Source: Gemmatimonadaceae bacterium
GTDB taxonomy: Bacteria; Gemmatimonadota; Gemmatimonadetes; Gemmatimonadales; Gemmatimonadaceae
Assembly (NCBI GenBank): GCA_020851035.1
Contig: JADZDM010000007.1
Coordinates: 62,001 to 126,000, forward strand
Length of the DNA: 64,000 nucleotides
Direction: 5' to 3'
The translations under genes were made by a program, and so were the position numbers. Positions 18,439 through 26,395 of the stretch are shown piece by piece. Positions within the stretch are counted from its first letter, which is position 1; each line of letters begins with the position of its first letter. Below the pieces are notes generated by a model that was given only the letters and a program-made list of their open reading frames with translations, did no database searches and was not told the origin of the DNA.

Positions 18439-19692
18439 TCAGGAAAGCGGTGTGGCGATGGGCCGGACCGGTGTGGTGCCGGCCCCGAGGCGGGCAGCGA
18501 ACCGTACGCCGCGGCCAGGAGCGGGCTGCGCGAGCTCCACGGCAATGTAGTCCTCCGTGAGCCCGTCCCGGTGACCATCCGCATGCCCGATCACGATCAC
18601 GTCAGCCACCCCACCGATGCGGCGGGCCACGTAGGCGGCGGCCGCCGATGCCCCGAGCTGGCGCAGCTCCGCGGCCCGCGCGCGCCGGACCGCATCGGGG
18701 ACGTCGCCCCCGAGTCGCACGGCCGCCGTGCCCGGCCGCGCAGAGTACGGGAAGACGTGCAGTCCGCTGAACGGCAGCGCCTGCACCACGTCGCAGGTGG
18801 CGCGGTGGTCGGCCTCCGTCTCCCCCGGGAAGCCGGTCACGACGTCGGCACCGAGGCCGAGCACCGGCGCCCGCACGAGGAGCGCCTCGATCGCCGACAC
18901 GTAGCGGGACGAAGTGTACCAGTGCCGTCCCATGCGCCGGAGCACGGCGTCGCTGCCCGACTGCAACGGGGCATGCAGGTACGGGGCGACCCGGCGCGGG
19001 TCGTGCACCAGCAGCTCGCCCAGGAAGGCATCCACTTCGGTCGCCTCCACACTCGACAGCCGGAAACGCACCGCCGGCACGCGGCGCACGAGCGTGTCGA
19101 GGAGCATGGCGAGCGACGAGCCCTGCTCCGCACCGTACGACCCGATGTGCACGCCCGTGAGCACGATCTCGGCGTGATGCGCGGCGAGCCGGCCGGCCTC
19201 CTCGACGAGTTCATCGACGGGTCGCGAGCGGCTGGCCCCGCGCGCGAGCGTGGTCGCGCAGAAGGTGCAGTGCTCGTTGCACCCGTCCTGGATGCGCAGC
19301 AAGCCACGCGTGCCCCGCTGCGGACCGGTGGGCGCGCCGGTGGTGGTGGCCTGCGGCAGCCCGATGGCCTGGCCCACGGCATGCAGGTCCGCACCGCCGA
19401 TGACGGCATGCACCCGCGGCAGTTCCGCCAGCGCAGCCCCGGATCGCGCGGCCGCGCACCCCATGACGATCGTCCGCACCTGCGGGGCGTGACGCGCCGC
19501 GCGCCGCACCTGCTGCCGCAGGTCCGACTCGGCGGCGGCGGTGACGGCACAGCTGTTGAAGACCGCGACGTCCGCGTCGGCGACGTCGTGCACCACGGTG
19601 CCGCCGCTGCGCGTCACGAGCGCCGCGACGGCCTCCGAATCGTACTGGTTCGCCCGGCACCCGAACGTCTGCAGGAAGACACGCACTGCCAC
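18439..19692 (-). CDS. mtaB: MtaB-type tRNA (t6A37) methylthiotransferase
   Basis: A 417-residue MiaB/RimO-superfamily protein that starts VFLQTFGCRANQYDSEA, the hallmark of the MtaB branch (GCRxNQ), which converts t6A37 to ms2t6A37 in tRNAs decoding ANN codons. FNSCAVTAAAESD and VMGCAAARSG give the other auxiliary-cluster cysteines, and CNEHCTFC near residue 145 is the radical-SAM motif. LHAPLQSGSDAVLRRMGR and DVVTGFPGETEADH are conserved blocks. The TRAM portion is short. GTG at 19692 was used. It is immediately upstream of miaB. Confidence 0.92.
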   Translation of the reverse strand: MAVRVFLQTFGCRANQYDSEAVAALVTRSGGTVVHDVADADVAVFNSCAVTAAAESDLRQQVRRAARHAPQVRTIVMGCAAARSGAALAELPRVHAVIGGADLHAVGQAIGLPQATTTGAPTGPQRGTRGLLRIQDGCNEHCTFCATTLARGASRSRPVDELVEEAGRLAAHHAEIVLTGVHIGSYGAEQGSSLAMLLDTLVRRVPAVRFRLSSVEATEVDAFLGELLVHDPRRVAPYLHAPLQSGSDAVLRRMGRHWYTSSRYVSAIEALLVRAPVLGLGADVVTGFPGETEADHRATCDVVQALPFSGLHVFPYSARPGTAAVRLGGDVPDAVRRARAAELRQLGASAAAAYVARRIGGVADVIVIGHADGHRDGLTEDYIAVELAQPAPGRGVRFAARLGAGTTPVRPIATPLS

Positions 19693-19696
19693 GGGC

Positions 19697-20860
19697 TCAG
19701 GTGCGCAGCCGGAATCCGAACGACACGATGAAGCCGTTCTCCTTCACGTTGTCGAGGCCCGGGACCTTGCGCGCGGCACGCTCGAGACCGAGGTCGATCT
19801 GCGCGCGGCCGAAGCCGACCGGCAGCCCGATGCCGCCACCGAGCACTGTCTCCGTCGGCTGGCGGCCTGCCACGCCGTACGGCAGGTCGCGACGCCTCGC
19901 ACCGAGGCGCACCAGAAGCTGGCCGCCCGGCAGCCGCGGTCCCGGCACCTCGGCACCGATGCCGTACTCCTTCGTGTCGAACACACCGGCGGTGCTGGCA
20001 CCCAGGCCCTGCATCGACGACCATCCCTCCCAGTTGTAGCGGGCGGCGATGTTCGAGCCACCCACCTCCCAGCGCACCGCCGCGCCGGCGCGGTTCGGCA
20101 CATCGGCGTTGAAGCGCGTGGAGTCGTTCAACTCCGCGCGCATGCCGAAGCCGATCCTCGCGGAGCCAGCCAGGCTGAGGCGCTTGTGCGGCGTCAGTTC
20201 CACCCCGAAACTCAGCCCGGTGCCGCCGAAGGTGAGTGTGCTCTGCTCCGGGATGTCGGCGTAACTCACCGTGTCCACGCGGACACCAGTGTCGCCTGCA
20301 ATTGCCCGCGTGGTGTTGACGCGGTTCTCGCCGGTCACGACGTGCAGTGCGGTGCCGACACGGAGCCACTTCGTGACCTGCATGGCGCCACCGAACCGGA
20401 TGTCGCTGATGCCGCCACGCGCCGTGGTGGTGGTGGTGGTGGTCACGGAGTCGGCGCGGATGTACTGCCGTGCGGTGAGGATGGTGGTGAAGTTTCGCTC
20501 CAGCAGCGTGGAGCTCGACACCCCGAAGGCGAAGCGCTGCCCCGCCGGCAACCCGATCGCGAAGACCGGGAAGCGCGCCACGAGCGACGTGGTGCGCGTG
20601 CCCGCCACGGTGGTGGAGCGGCGCTCTGGCGAGTACTGCAGGTACGCGCCGGCCACGCCCCAGTTCAGGAGGGCAGCCGGATTGACCGGTGCGGCGGGAT
20701 CGAACTCACCAAGCGCGCCGCCCGTCGTCGCCGCGCGCACCGTGAGCTGGCCCGGCGGGTAGCCGTACCCCTGCAACGCGACCGCCCCCTGCGCCCGCAG
20801 CGCCCCGGCGGCGCACAGCAGGGCGACACCGAGCACGGTGGCGGAACGTGCGCGGGTCAT
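19697..20860 (-). CDS. Putative FadL/PorV-like outer-membrane protein
   Basis: A 387-residue secreted beta-barrel protein. A signal peptide (VLGVALLCAAGALRAQ) ends near residue 24. FDPAAPVNPAALLNWG near residue 55 resembles the NPAA motif of FadL/OmpP1/PorV barrels, and the chain ends FIVSFGFRLRT. FadL relatives move hydrophobic molecules across the outer membrane or assist secretion; neither can be chosen here. A Thr run at residues 140-147 is encoded by six GTG units (20424-20441 on the plus strand), a small microsatellite. A strong Shine-Dalgarno GAAGGAG precedes ATG 20860, which also shares ATGA with the lipoprotein gene. Confidence 0.78.
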   Translation of the reverse strand: MTRARSATVLGVALLCAAGALRAQGAVALQGYGYPPGQLTVRAATTGGALGEFDPAAPVNPAALLNWGVAGAYLQYSPERRSTTVAGTRTTSLVARFPVFAIGLPAGQRFAFGVSSSTLLERNFTTILTARQYIRADSVTTTTTTTARGGISDIRFGGAMQVTKWLRVGTALHVVTGENRVNTTRAIAGDTGVRVDTVSYADIPEQSTLTFGGTGLSFGVELTPHKRLSLAGSARIGFGMRAELNDSTRFNADVPNRAGAAVRWEVGGSNIAARYNWEGWSSMQGLGASTAGVFDTKEYGIGAEVPGPRLPGGQLLVRLGARRRDLPYGVAGRQPTETVLGGGIGLPVGFGRAQIDLGLERAARKVPGLDNVKENGFIVSFGFRLRT

Positions 20861-22227
20861 GGAATCGCTCCTTCGCGACGGGTGGTGTACGTGACGCGGA
20901 GGCGCGGTCGCAGCGACGGGATCGTCGCCCGTGACGAGAAGAACGCGGGGCGCTGTTCCTGGAAGGTCTCACCCTCGGAATAGAGGACGAAGCTCGTCGG
21001 GATCACGGTGTCCTGCGCGATCCAGAGCCGGATGGCGGCGCCGACATCGAACGAGCGGGTCCCGCTGTCCGCCGCGGCGATGCGCAGTGACGGCAGCAGC
21101 ACGCCCTCGAGGGTCGGGTCGAGGAACTCCACCAGTCGCCGCGGGTCGGAGCCGAGCGCCGGCCCCGCGATGCCCACGCGGGCACGGATGCGGATGAAGT
21201 CACCGGCCCCCGGCATGGTGCGCCGTGGGCGCTGCACGAGGTCGAGCGAGGCGCGCACGATCGTGACCGTGTCGAGGAACCCGCGCGGGATCCGCACCTT
21301 CAGCAGGCTGCGCGAACCCACCATGCCGCCCACCTCGAGTGACCCGTCGTTGAGCAGCGTCGTGCGGTCCTGCAGCACCAGCGTCTGCGACCGCAGCCGC
21401 TCCGGTGATGCCGCAGTCCCGTTGTACTGCGTGGAGACGAGCCAGGAGTCGACGGTGGTGTCCGGTGACGGATCGTACGTCACGCGCGGCACGAGGTTCG
21501 ACGAGTTCACGCTGGGCGCCACGAACCGGAGGCCAGCCGGGCCTGCGGACGTGACCTGCATGCCGACGCGGATCCGGTGCGCCTTCGTCACCAGGCGCAG
21601 CATGATCGAGTCGGGGATGGAGACCTGGAACGACCGGATGGTCACGCCGGAGCCGGAGCCGTCGATCGTGTCCGCATACACCTCGTCGCGCGTGAACGTC
21701 CGCGTGGCGATCAGCCGCGACGGCACGAACCGCGCCGCGAGCACGGCGGCACTGGTGTCATCGGTGACCGTGGAGTCGTCCACGTCGTAGAGCGACACGG
21801 TGGTGTTGCCAGCCGGGATCACCGACCGCGCGGTGTCGATGACGAGCAGCAGCTTGCTGTCCGTCACCGCGGCGATGGAGGTGGTGTCGGTGGCCGAGAG
21901 CGTGCGCGGCAGCGTGTCGAACCGGAAGACCTGGCGGATGTCCACCGAATCGGGACGGCTGACCACCGGCACGAAGGTTTCGTAGAGGTAGCCGCCGAGG
22001 CCATCCGAGGTGGCGAGCCCCGGCGCACGCCAGCGCTCACCGACCCCGGTGAAGCCGGCGTACATCGAGTCGAATTCCACCACGTCGAAGGTGGTGTCCC
22101 TGAACGCCAGCGAGTTGTCGGTGCAGAGCACCGGACAGTTCTTGCTGGTGTCGAGGCGTTCCGAACACGCCGCCGCGAGGGCGATCGCGGCGAACGGCAG
22201 GCAGCGTAACAGCGGGCGAAGAGACAC
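20857..22227 (-). CDS. Putative secreted lipoprotein of unknown function
   Basis: A 456-residue protein with a clear lipoprotein signal: hydrophobic PFAAIALAA followed by the lipobox AAAC at residues 18-21. After the lipidated Cys there is a second Cys pair (NCPVLC) near 31-35. The rest is beta-rich with repeated strand-like segments and many Asp/Thr; no catalytic motif was recognised. It starts at GTG 22227 and its stop overlaps the start of the FadL-like gene (ATGA). The pairing of a surface lipoprotein with a barrel suggests a joint envelope function, but no substrate can be named. Confidence 0.7.
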   Translation of the reverse strand: MSLRPLLRCLPFAAIALAAACSERLDTSKNCPVLCTDNSLAFRDTTFDVVEFDSMYAGFTGVGERWRAPGLATSDGLGGYLYETFVPVVSRPDSVDIRQVFRFDTLPRTLSATDTTSIAAVTDSKLLLVIDTARSVIPAGNTTVSLYDVDDSTVTDDTSAAVLAARFVPSRLIATRTFTRDEVYADTIDGSGSGVTIRSFQVSIPDSIMLRLVTKAHRIRVGMQVTSAGPAGLRFVAPSVNSSNLVPRVTYDPSPDTTVDSWLVSTQYNGTAASPERLRSQTLVLQDRTTLLNDGSLEVGGMVGSRSLLKVRIPRGFLDTVTIVRASLDLVQRPRRTMPGAGDFIRIRARVGIAGPALGSDPRRLVEFLDPTLEGVLLPSLRIAAADSGTRSFDVGAAIRLWIAQDTVIPTSFVLYSEGETFQEQRPAFFSSRATIPSLRPRLRVTYTTRREGAIP

Positions 22228-22260
22228 GGAAACGGGACGGAGAGTGGCGAGTGAGCGCCG

Positions 22261-22680
22261 TCAGGAGACGGTCATCAGGTTCGCCGCAAAGGCAGCGGGC
22301 AGCAGGGCATCGAGGCGCCAGCGCTGGCTGGCCCCACCGGTGGTGATACTGGTGATCTCGAGCGTGGGGGCGAACTCGTACAGCACCTGGCGACAGATCC
22401 CGCACGGGGGCGTCGGCACGGCCGCCTCGGTGCAGATCACGATCGCGGTGAACGTGCGGCAGCCATCGGCCACCGCGCGCGAGAGCGCCGTGCGCTCGGC
22501 GCAGATGCCCGCCGGGTAGGTGGCGTTCTCCACGTTGCAGCCGACGTGCACCGAGCCGTCGGCGGCGAGCAACGCAGCGCCGACACGGAAGTTGGAGTAC
22601 GGTGCATAGGCGCGACGCATCGCGGCCTCGGCGGCAGCGGCCAGGTCCGGCGGCGGCACGGGCGGGGTCGGGACGGTCAT
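22261..22680 (-). CDS. cdd: Cytidine deaminase
   Basis: A 139-residue tetrameric-type cytidine deaminase that turns cytidine or deoxycytidine into uridine forms. YSNFRVGAALLAADG is the substrate region, NVENATYPAGICAERTALSRA has the zinc-binding CAE with the proton-shuttling Glu, and PPCGICRQVL gives the other two cysteine ligands. ATG at 22680 shares an ATGA overlap with deoB, a frequent partner in nucleoside salvage. A further open frame upstream in deoB was not included. Confidence 0.96.
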   Translation of the reverse strand: MTVPTPPVPPPDLAAAAEAAMRRAYAPYSNFRVGAALLAADGSVHVGCNVENATYPAGICAERTALSRAVADGCRTFTAIVICTEAAVPTPPCGICRQVLYEFAPTLEITSITTGGASQRWRLDALLPAAFAANLMTVS

Positions 22681-23858
22681 CGCATCACCACCGGTGACAG
22701 GACCCGGGCCAGGAAACTCGTGCCGTGCCCGCGCCACCCCAGCCCGAAGGCCTCGGCGACGGTGGCACCGACATCCGCGAACGTCGCGCGCGGAGGGAGC
22801 ACCCCGCCCTGCACCGACCGTCCCGCGACCAGCAGCGGCACGCACTCGCGCGCGTGATCCGTCGATGCCGTCGTGGGATCGTTGCCGTGATCGGCGGTGA
22901 TGAACAGCAGGTCGTCGTCGCGCAGCGCACCCAGCAGCGCCGGCAGCGCCGCGTCGAACTCCGCCAGCGCGCCGGCAAAGCCGGCGACGTCGTTCCGGTG
23001 CCCGAACTGCTGGTCGAAATCCACGAGGTTGGCGAAGAGGAACCCGTCGGTCGTGCCATCGAGCCACCCCTGCACCAGCGCCAGGCCCTCGGCGTTCCCC
23101 GAGGTATGGGTCGAGGTGATGCCACGGCCGGCGAAGAGGTCGTCCACCTTGCCCACGCCCGTCCGCGCGATGCCGGCAACTGCCAGCGCATCGAGCAGCG
23201 TCTCCGCCGCCGGCGGGACCGAGTAGTCACGCCGGTTCGCGGTGCGGTGCCAGGCGCCCGGCGTGCCGGTGAAGGGCCGCGCGATCACGCGGGACACGTT
23301 GCAGGGAGCCACCAGCAGCGCGCGGGCCAGCTCGCAGGCGCGATACAGCTCCGCGAGCGGCACCACCGACTCGTGCGCCGCAACCTGGAAGACGGAATCC
23401 GCGGAGGTGTAGACGATCCACGCGCCGGTCGCGACGTGTTCCGCGCCGAGCCGGTCGAGCACCGCCGTGCCGCTGGCCACGCAGTTGCCGATCACGCCCC
23501 GCCCCGTGGCTTCGGTGAACGCGTCCAGCACACTCGTGGGGAAGCCATCGGGAAAGACGGGGAACGGCGTCTCGAGCACCACGCCGGCCAGCTCCCAGTG
23601 GCCGGTGGTGGAATCCTTGCCGGCGCTGCGCGGCGTCAGCGTCGTGACGACGGCGGCAGGCGCAGCCACCGCGTCCACGCCGTGCAGCGGAGTCACGTGC
23701 CCCAGCCCGAGGCGTTCCATGGCGGGCAGCCGGAGTGTCGTGACCTGAGCGAGCACGTGGCCGAGCGTGTTGCTGCCGGCATCGCCGTACGCGTCGGCAT
23801 CGGGGGCCGCGCCGCAGCCGACGCCGTCGAGCACGATCACGGCCACACGCCCGCTCAC
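22677..23858 (-). CDS. deoB: Phosphopentomutase
   Basis: A 393-residue alkaline-phosphatase-superfamily mutase that interconverts ribose or deoxyribose 1- and 5-phosphates. VLDGVGCGAAPDADAYGD near residue 10 gives the first metal ligand. AGKDSTTGHWELAG near residue 79 carries the phosphorylated Thr region, and DFDQQFGHRND plus TADHGNDPTT give the remaining Mn ligands. GTG at 23858 shares GTGA with alr. With cdd next to it the pair forms a nucleoside catabolism unit. Confidence 0.95.
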   Translation of the reverse strand: MSGRVAVIVLDGVGCGAAPDADAYGDAGSNTLGHVLAQVTTLRLPAMERLGLGHVTPLHGVDAVAAPAAVVTTLTPRSAGKDSTTGHWELAGVVLETPFPVFPDGFPTSVLDAFTEATGRGVIGNCVASGTAVLDRLGAEHVATGAWIVYTSADSVFQVAAHESVVPLAELYRACELARALLVAPCNVSRVIARPFTGTPGAWHRTANRRDYSVPPAAETLLDALAVAGIARTGVGKVDDLFAGRGITSTHTSGNAEGLALVQGWLDGTTDGFLFANLVDFDQQFGHRNDVAGFAGALAEFDAALPALLGALRDDDLLFITADHGNDPTTASTDHARECVPLLVAGRSVQGGVLPPRATFADVGATVAEAFGLGWRGHGTSFLARVLSPVVMR

Positions 23859-24961
23859 GCCGCGACCCCGACGGGGGCGGCACTGGCGAGGTACGTGCGT
23901 GCCGCCCGTGCCCGCAGCCCGGTGAGGATCTCGTACGGTGACCGGCGCGCGTGCGCGGCCACCGCACTCACGCTCGACGCGGCGTCACCGCCGATCAGCG
24001 TGACGCGATCACCCACTTCGCACTGCACATCCGTCACGTCGCACATCGTCATGTCCATGGTCACGAGTCCCACCACCGGCACCGGGCGGTCGTTGACGAC
24101 CGCGGTGGCGCCATTGCCGGCGCCGCGCGGATATCCGTCCGCATACCCGAGCGCGACCGTGGCGATCCGCCGTGGTTCCCGCGCACGCCAGGTGGCGCCG
24201 TAGCTGACCGAGTCCCCGGGGGCCAGCCGGCGCAACTCGACCACCGGCGCCGCCAGCCGCACCACGTCCAGCGGCGTCCACGCGGCCGGTCCCACCGACA
24301 CGCCGTAGAGCGCGATCCCGGGGCGCGCGCAGTCGTACCGCGACACCCCGCGCTGCAGCAGCGCGGCGCTGTTCTCGGCGTGGATCGACGCCGGACGCAC
24401 CGGCAGGGCGCCCACAACGGCCGCGAAGCGCTCTTCCTGCACAATCATCGAGCCGGGGTCGGTGTCGGCGGAGTGGAAGTGCGTGAAGACCCCGTCAGGC
24501 GCAGGGCCGGCGGCGAGCAGCGCGCGGATCGTGGCCGTGTCACGCCAGTGCACGCCCGCGCGGTTCATCCCCGTGTCGACCGGCAGCTGCCACCGACCAC
24601 CGAGCGCCAGCCAGGCCGACAGGTGCCCGGGATCCGACAGCGCCAGCGTGAGTCCGGCCTCGCGCGCGAGGGCGAAGGCGGACGGCAGCACCGGTGTGAA
24701 GACCACCACCGGCCGCGCGACGCCGGCGGCACGCAGCGCCCGCCCCTCGTCGACCGACGCGACGCCGAAGGCCACCGGCGATTCCGGGTCCAGGACCCTG
24801 GCAACCTCGACCGCACCCAGGCCGTAGGCGTCGCTCTTGACCATCGGCAGCAGCGGAACCGCCGCACGCCTCGCCAGCAGGCGATAATTCTCCCGCACCG
24901 CGGCGAGGTCCACGGTGAGCATGGCGCTCAGGGCGCGGGCGTCGGCGGGAGTGGCGGTCAC
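23855..24961 (-). CDS. alr: Alanine racemase
   Basis: A 368-residue PLP enzyme making D-alanine for peptidoglycan. The PLP lysine is in LLPMVKSDAYGLGAVEVAR near residue 42. VDTGMNRAGV, HFHSADT and GIALYGVS mark the barrel, and SVSYGATWRA holds the second catalytic Tyr (Tyr-Gly) from the other subunit; RIATVALGYADGYPR is the family signature. The GTG at 24961 is used; a later Met (LSAMLTVDLAAVREN) is closer to the usual start and cannot be excluded. It heads the transcript running down to the mutase gene. Confidence 0.94.
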   Translation of the reverse strand: MTATPADARALSAMLTVDLAAVRENYRLLARRAAVPLLPMVKSDAYGLGAVEVARVLDPESPVAFGVASVDEGRALRAAGVARPVVVFTPVLPSAFALAREAGLTLALSDPGHLSAWLALGGRWQLPVDTGMNRAGVHWRDTATIRALLAAGPAPDGVFTHFHSADTDPGSMIVQEERFAAVVGALPVRPASIHAENSAALLQRGVSRYDCARPGIALYGVSVGPAAWTPLDVVRLAAPVVELRRLAPGDSVSYGATWRAREPRRIATVALGYADGYPRGAGNGATAVVNDRPVPVVGLVTMDMTMCDVTDVQCEVGDRVTLIGGDAASSVSAVAAHARRSPYEILTGLRARAARTYLASAAPVGVAA

Positions 24962-24969
24962 AGCCTAGG

Positions 24970-24999
24970 AAGCTACCGGGAGCGGTCGTAACGATGCAA
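24970..24999 (-). promoter_or_regulatory. Candidate promoter of alr, giving an almost leaderless mRNA
   Basis: On the minus strand TAGCTT (24970-24975) lies eight bases before the alr GTG, with TTGCAT (24994-24999) 18 bases further up. The same TAGCTT hexamer occurs in the argS-transcript promoter candidate at 10153. If used, transcription would start within one or two bases of the GTG. The -35 overlaps the mazG start codon, so the two divergent genes would compete. The -35 match is weak. Confidence 0.35.
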
Positions 25000-25755
25000 G
25001 CGAAAGCCAGCCTTGAAGATACCCTCGCACTTATGCGCGATCTCCGGGCCCGGTGTGACTGGGACGGCGCCCAGACCCACCAGTCCCTCCGTCCGTACCT
25101 GATGGAGGAGGCGCACGAGGTGGACGACGCGCTGCGGCTGGCCGACGACGGCCTGTTGCGGGAGGAGCTGGGGGACCTGCTCTTCCAGGTGCTGTTCCAC
25201 AGCGTCATCGCCGAGGAGCGCGGGGCGTTCGACCTGCACGAGGTGGCGGCGGCGCTCATCGCGAAGATGCGGACGCGGCATCCGCATCTCTATGGCGGGG
25301 GGGAGGCCGTACCCTGGGAGCGGCAGAAGGCGAAGGCCCGGGAGTCACTGGCGGACGGCCTGCCGGTGGACCTCCCCGCGCTGCACCGGGCCCACCGGCT
25401 GCAGGATCGTGCCGCCGGCGTCGGGTTCGACTGGGACGATGTCCGGGGTCCGCTGGAGAAAGTCCGCGAGGAGGTGGAGGAGGTCGCGGCGGAGCTGGCG
25501 CCAGGGGCGGAGGGTGTCGCCCCCTCGCAGGACGCGATCGAGGGTGAGCTCGGCGACCTGCTGTTCGCGGTGGTGAACCTCTGCCGCAAGGCGAACGTCC
25601 ACGCCGCCGTGGCGCTGGACCGGGCCAACCTGAAGTTCGTGCGCCGCTTCACGGCGGTCGAACGGCTCGCGGCCGAGCGCGGCGTGCAGGTGGGCACAGC
25701 GTCGCTGGCGGAGCTGGACGTGTTGTGGGATGCGGTCAAGGAGGCCGGCGGATGA
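24994..25755 (+). CDS. mazG: MazG family nucleoside triphosphate pyrophosphohydrolase
   Basis: A 253-residue all-alpha NTP pyrophosphatase with two MazG repeats. The first has LMEEAHEVDDALRL near residue 36 and REELGDLLFQVLFHSVIAEE near 56, the EEx(n)ExxD metal site. The second has KVREEVEEVAAEL near 154 and EGELGDLLFAVVNLCRKANV near 183. MazG clears non-canonical NTPs and can affect ppGpp levels in E. coli. ATG at 24994 has GGGAG 11 bases upstream. It is divergent from alr and overlaps the next gene by ATGA. Confidence 0.95.
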   Translation: MQAKASLEDTLALMRDLRARCDWDGAQTHQSLRPYLMEEAHEVDDALRLADDGLLREELGDLLFQVLFHSVIAEERGAFDLHEVAAALIAKMRTRHPHLYGGGEAVPWERQKAKARESLADGLPVDLPALHRAHRLQDRAAGVGFDWDDVRGPLEKVREEVEEVAAELAPGAEGVAPSQDAIEGELGDLLFAVVNLCRKANVHAAVALDRANLKFVRRFTAVERLAAERGVQVGTASLAELDVLWDAVKEAGG

Positions 25756-26363
25756 CCGTGACGCAGACGGTGGCGCCACCGCGGTCACTCACGACCATGC
25801 AGCCCTACTTCCGCGAGCTGGCCGTGAACCGGGAGACCGCCCTCGCGCTGCTCGACGGCCTCACCGCGACGCAGCTCGCCTGGTGCCCCGACGACGTGTC
25901 GTGGGGCCTGTCCGAGATCTGCGCGCACCTCGCGAACACGTTCGAGGTGGCCCTGCCGGCGCTGGACCGCGCCATCGAGCGCGGGCATGGTGATGCCGCC
26001 TACAGCGACCGCCCGTTCACGGGGAACGTCGTGACGCGCCTGATGGTGTGGACGATGGAACCGCCGGTGCGCGTCCGCCTGCGCGCGCCGCGCGTGCTGC
26101 GGCCGGACCCGGCGGCGGACCCGCTGCTGTCCCGCCAGCGCTACCGCGCCGCACAACACGCCTTCGAGATGCGGCTCGAGCGGGCGGCCGGGCTGGACCT
26201 CACGCACGTGCGCGTGCAGCTGCCGACCATCCGCAGCCTGCAGCTCGCGCTGGGCACGGTGCTGGCGCTGCTGCTGGCGCACGAGCGCCGCCACCTCTGG
26301 CAGGCGACGGTGGTGCGCAAGGCCGGTCCCTTCCCGCTCGCCGCGCGACGCCGCTTCGCCTGA
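25752..26363 (+). CDS. DinB-family four-helix protein
   Basis: A 203-residue protein with the DinB/YfiT four-helix bundle pattern. A conserved helix start (YFRELAVNRETALALLDGLTA) is followed by WGLSEICAHLANTFEV, giving the first metal-binding His, and by LLLAHERRHLWQATVV, giving the His pair (HxxxH) near the C terminus. These three His commonly bind a divalent metal in thiol-transferase-like DinB proteins; the reaction here is unknown. ATG at 25752 overlaps the mazG stop by ATGA. Confidence 0.82.
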   Translation: MTVTQTVAPPRSLTTMQPYFRELAVNRETALALLDGLTATQLAWCPDDVSWGLSEICAHLANTFEVALPALDRAIERGHGDAAYSDRPFTGNVVTRLMVWTMEPPVRVRLRAPRVLRPDPAADPLLSRQRYRAAQHAFEMRLERAAGLDLTHVRVQLPTIRSLQLALGTVLALLLAHERRHLWQATVVRKAGPFPLAARRRFA

Positions 26364-26395
26364 GCGGCGCGCGCGCGCGCGTCACCGCCGCCGGG

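Noticed and set aside
26364-26395. Terminator between the convergent DinB-like and asnS genes
   Set aside because: The 32-base gap is an alternating CG run that can fold in many ways, with no T-run on either strand.
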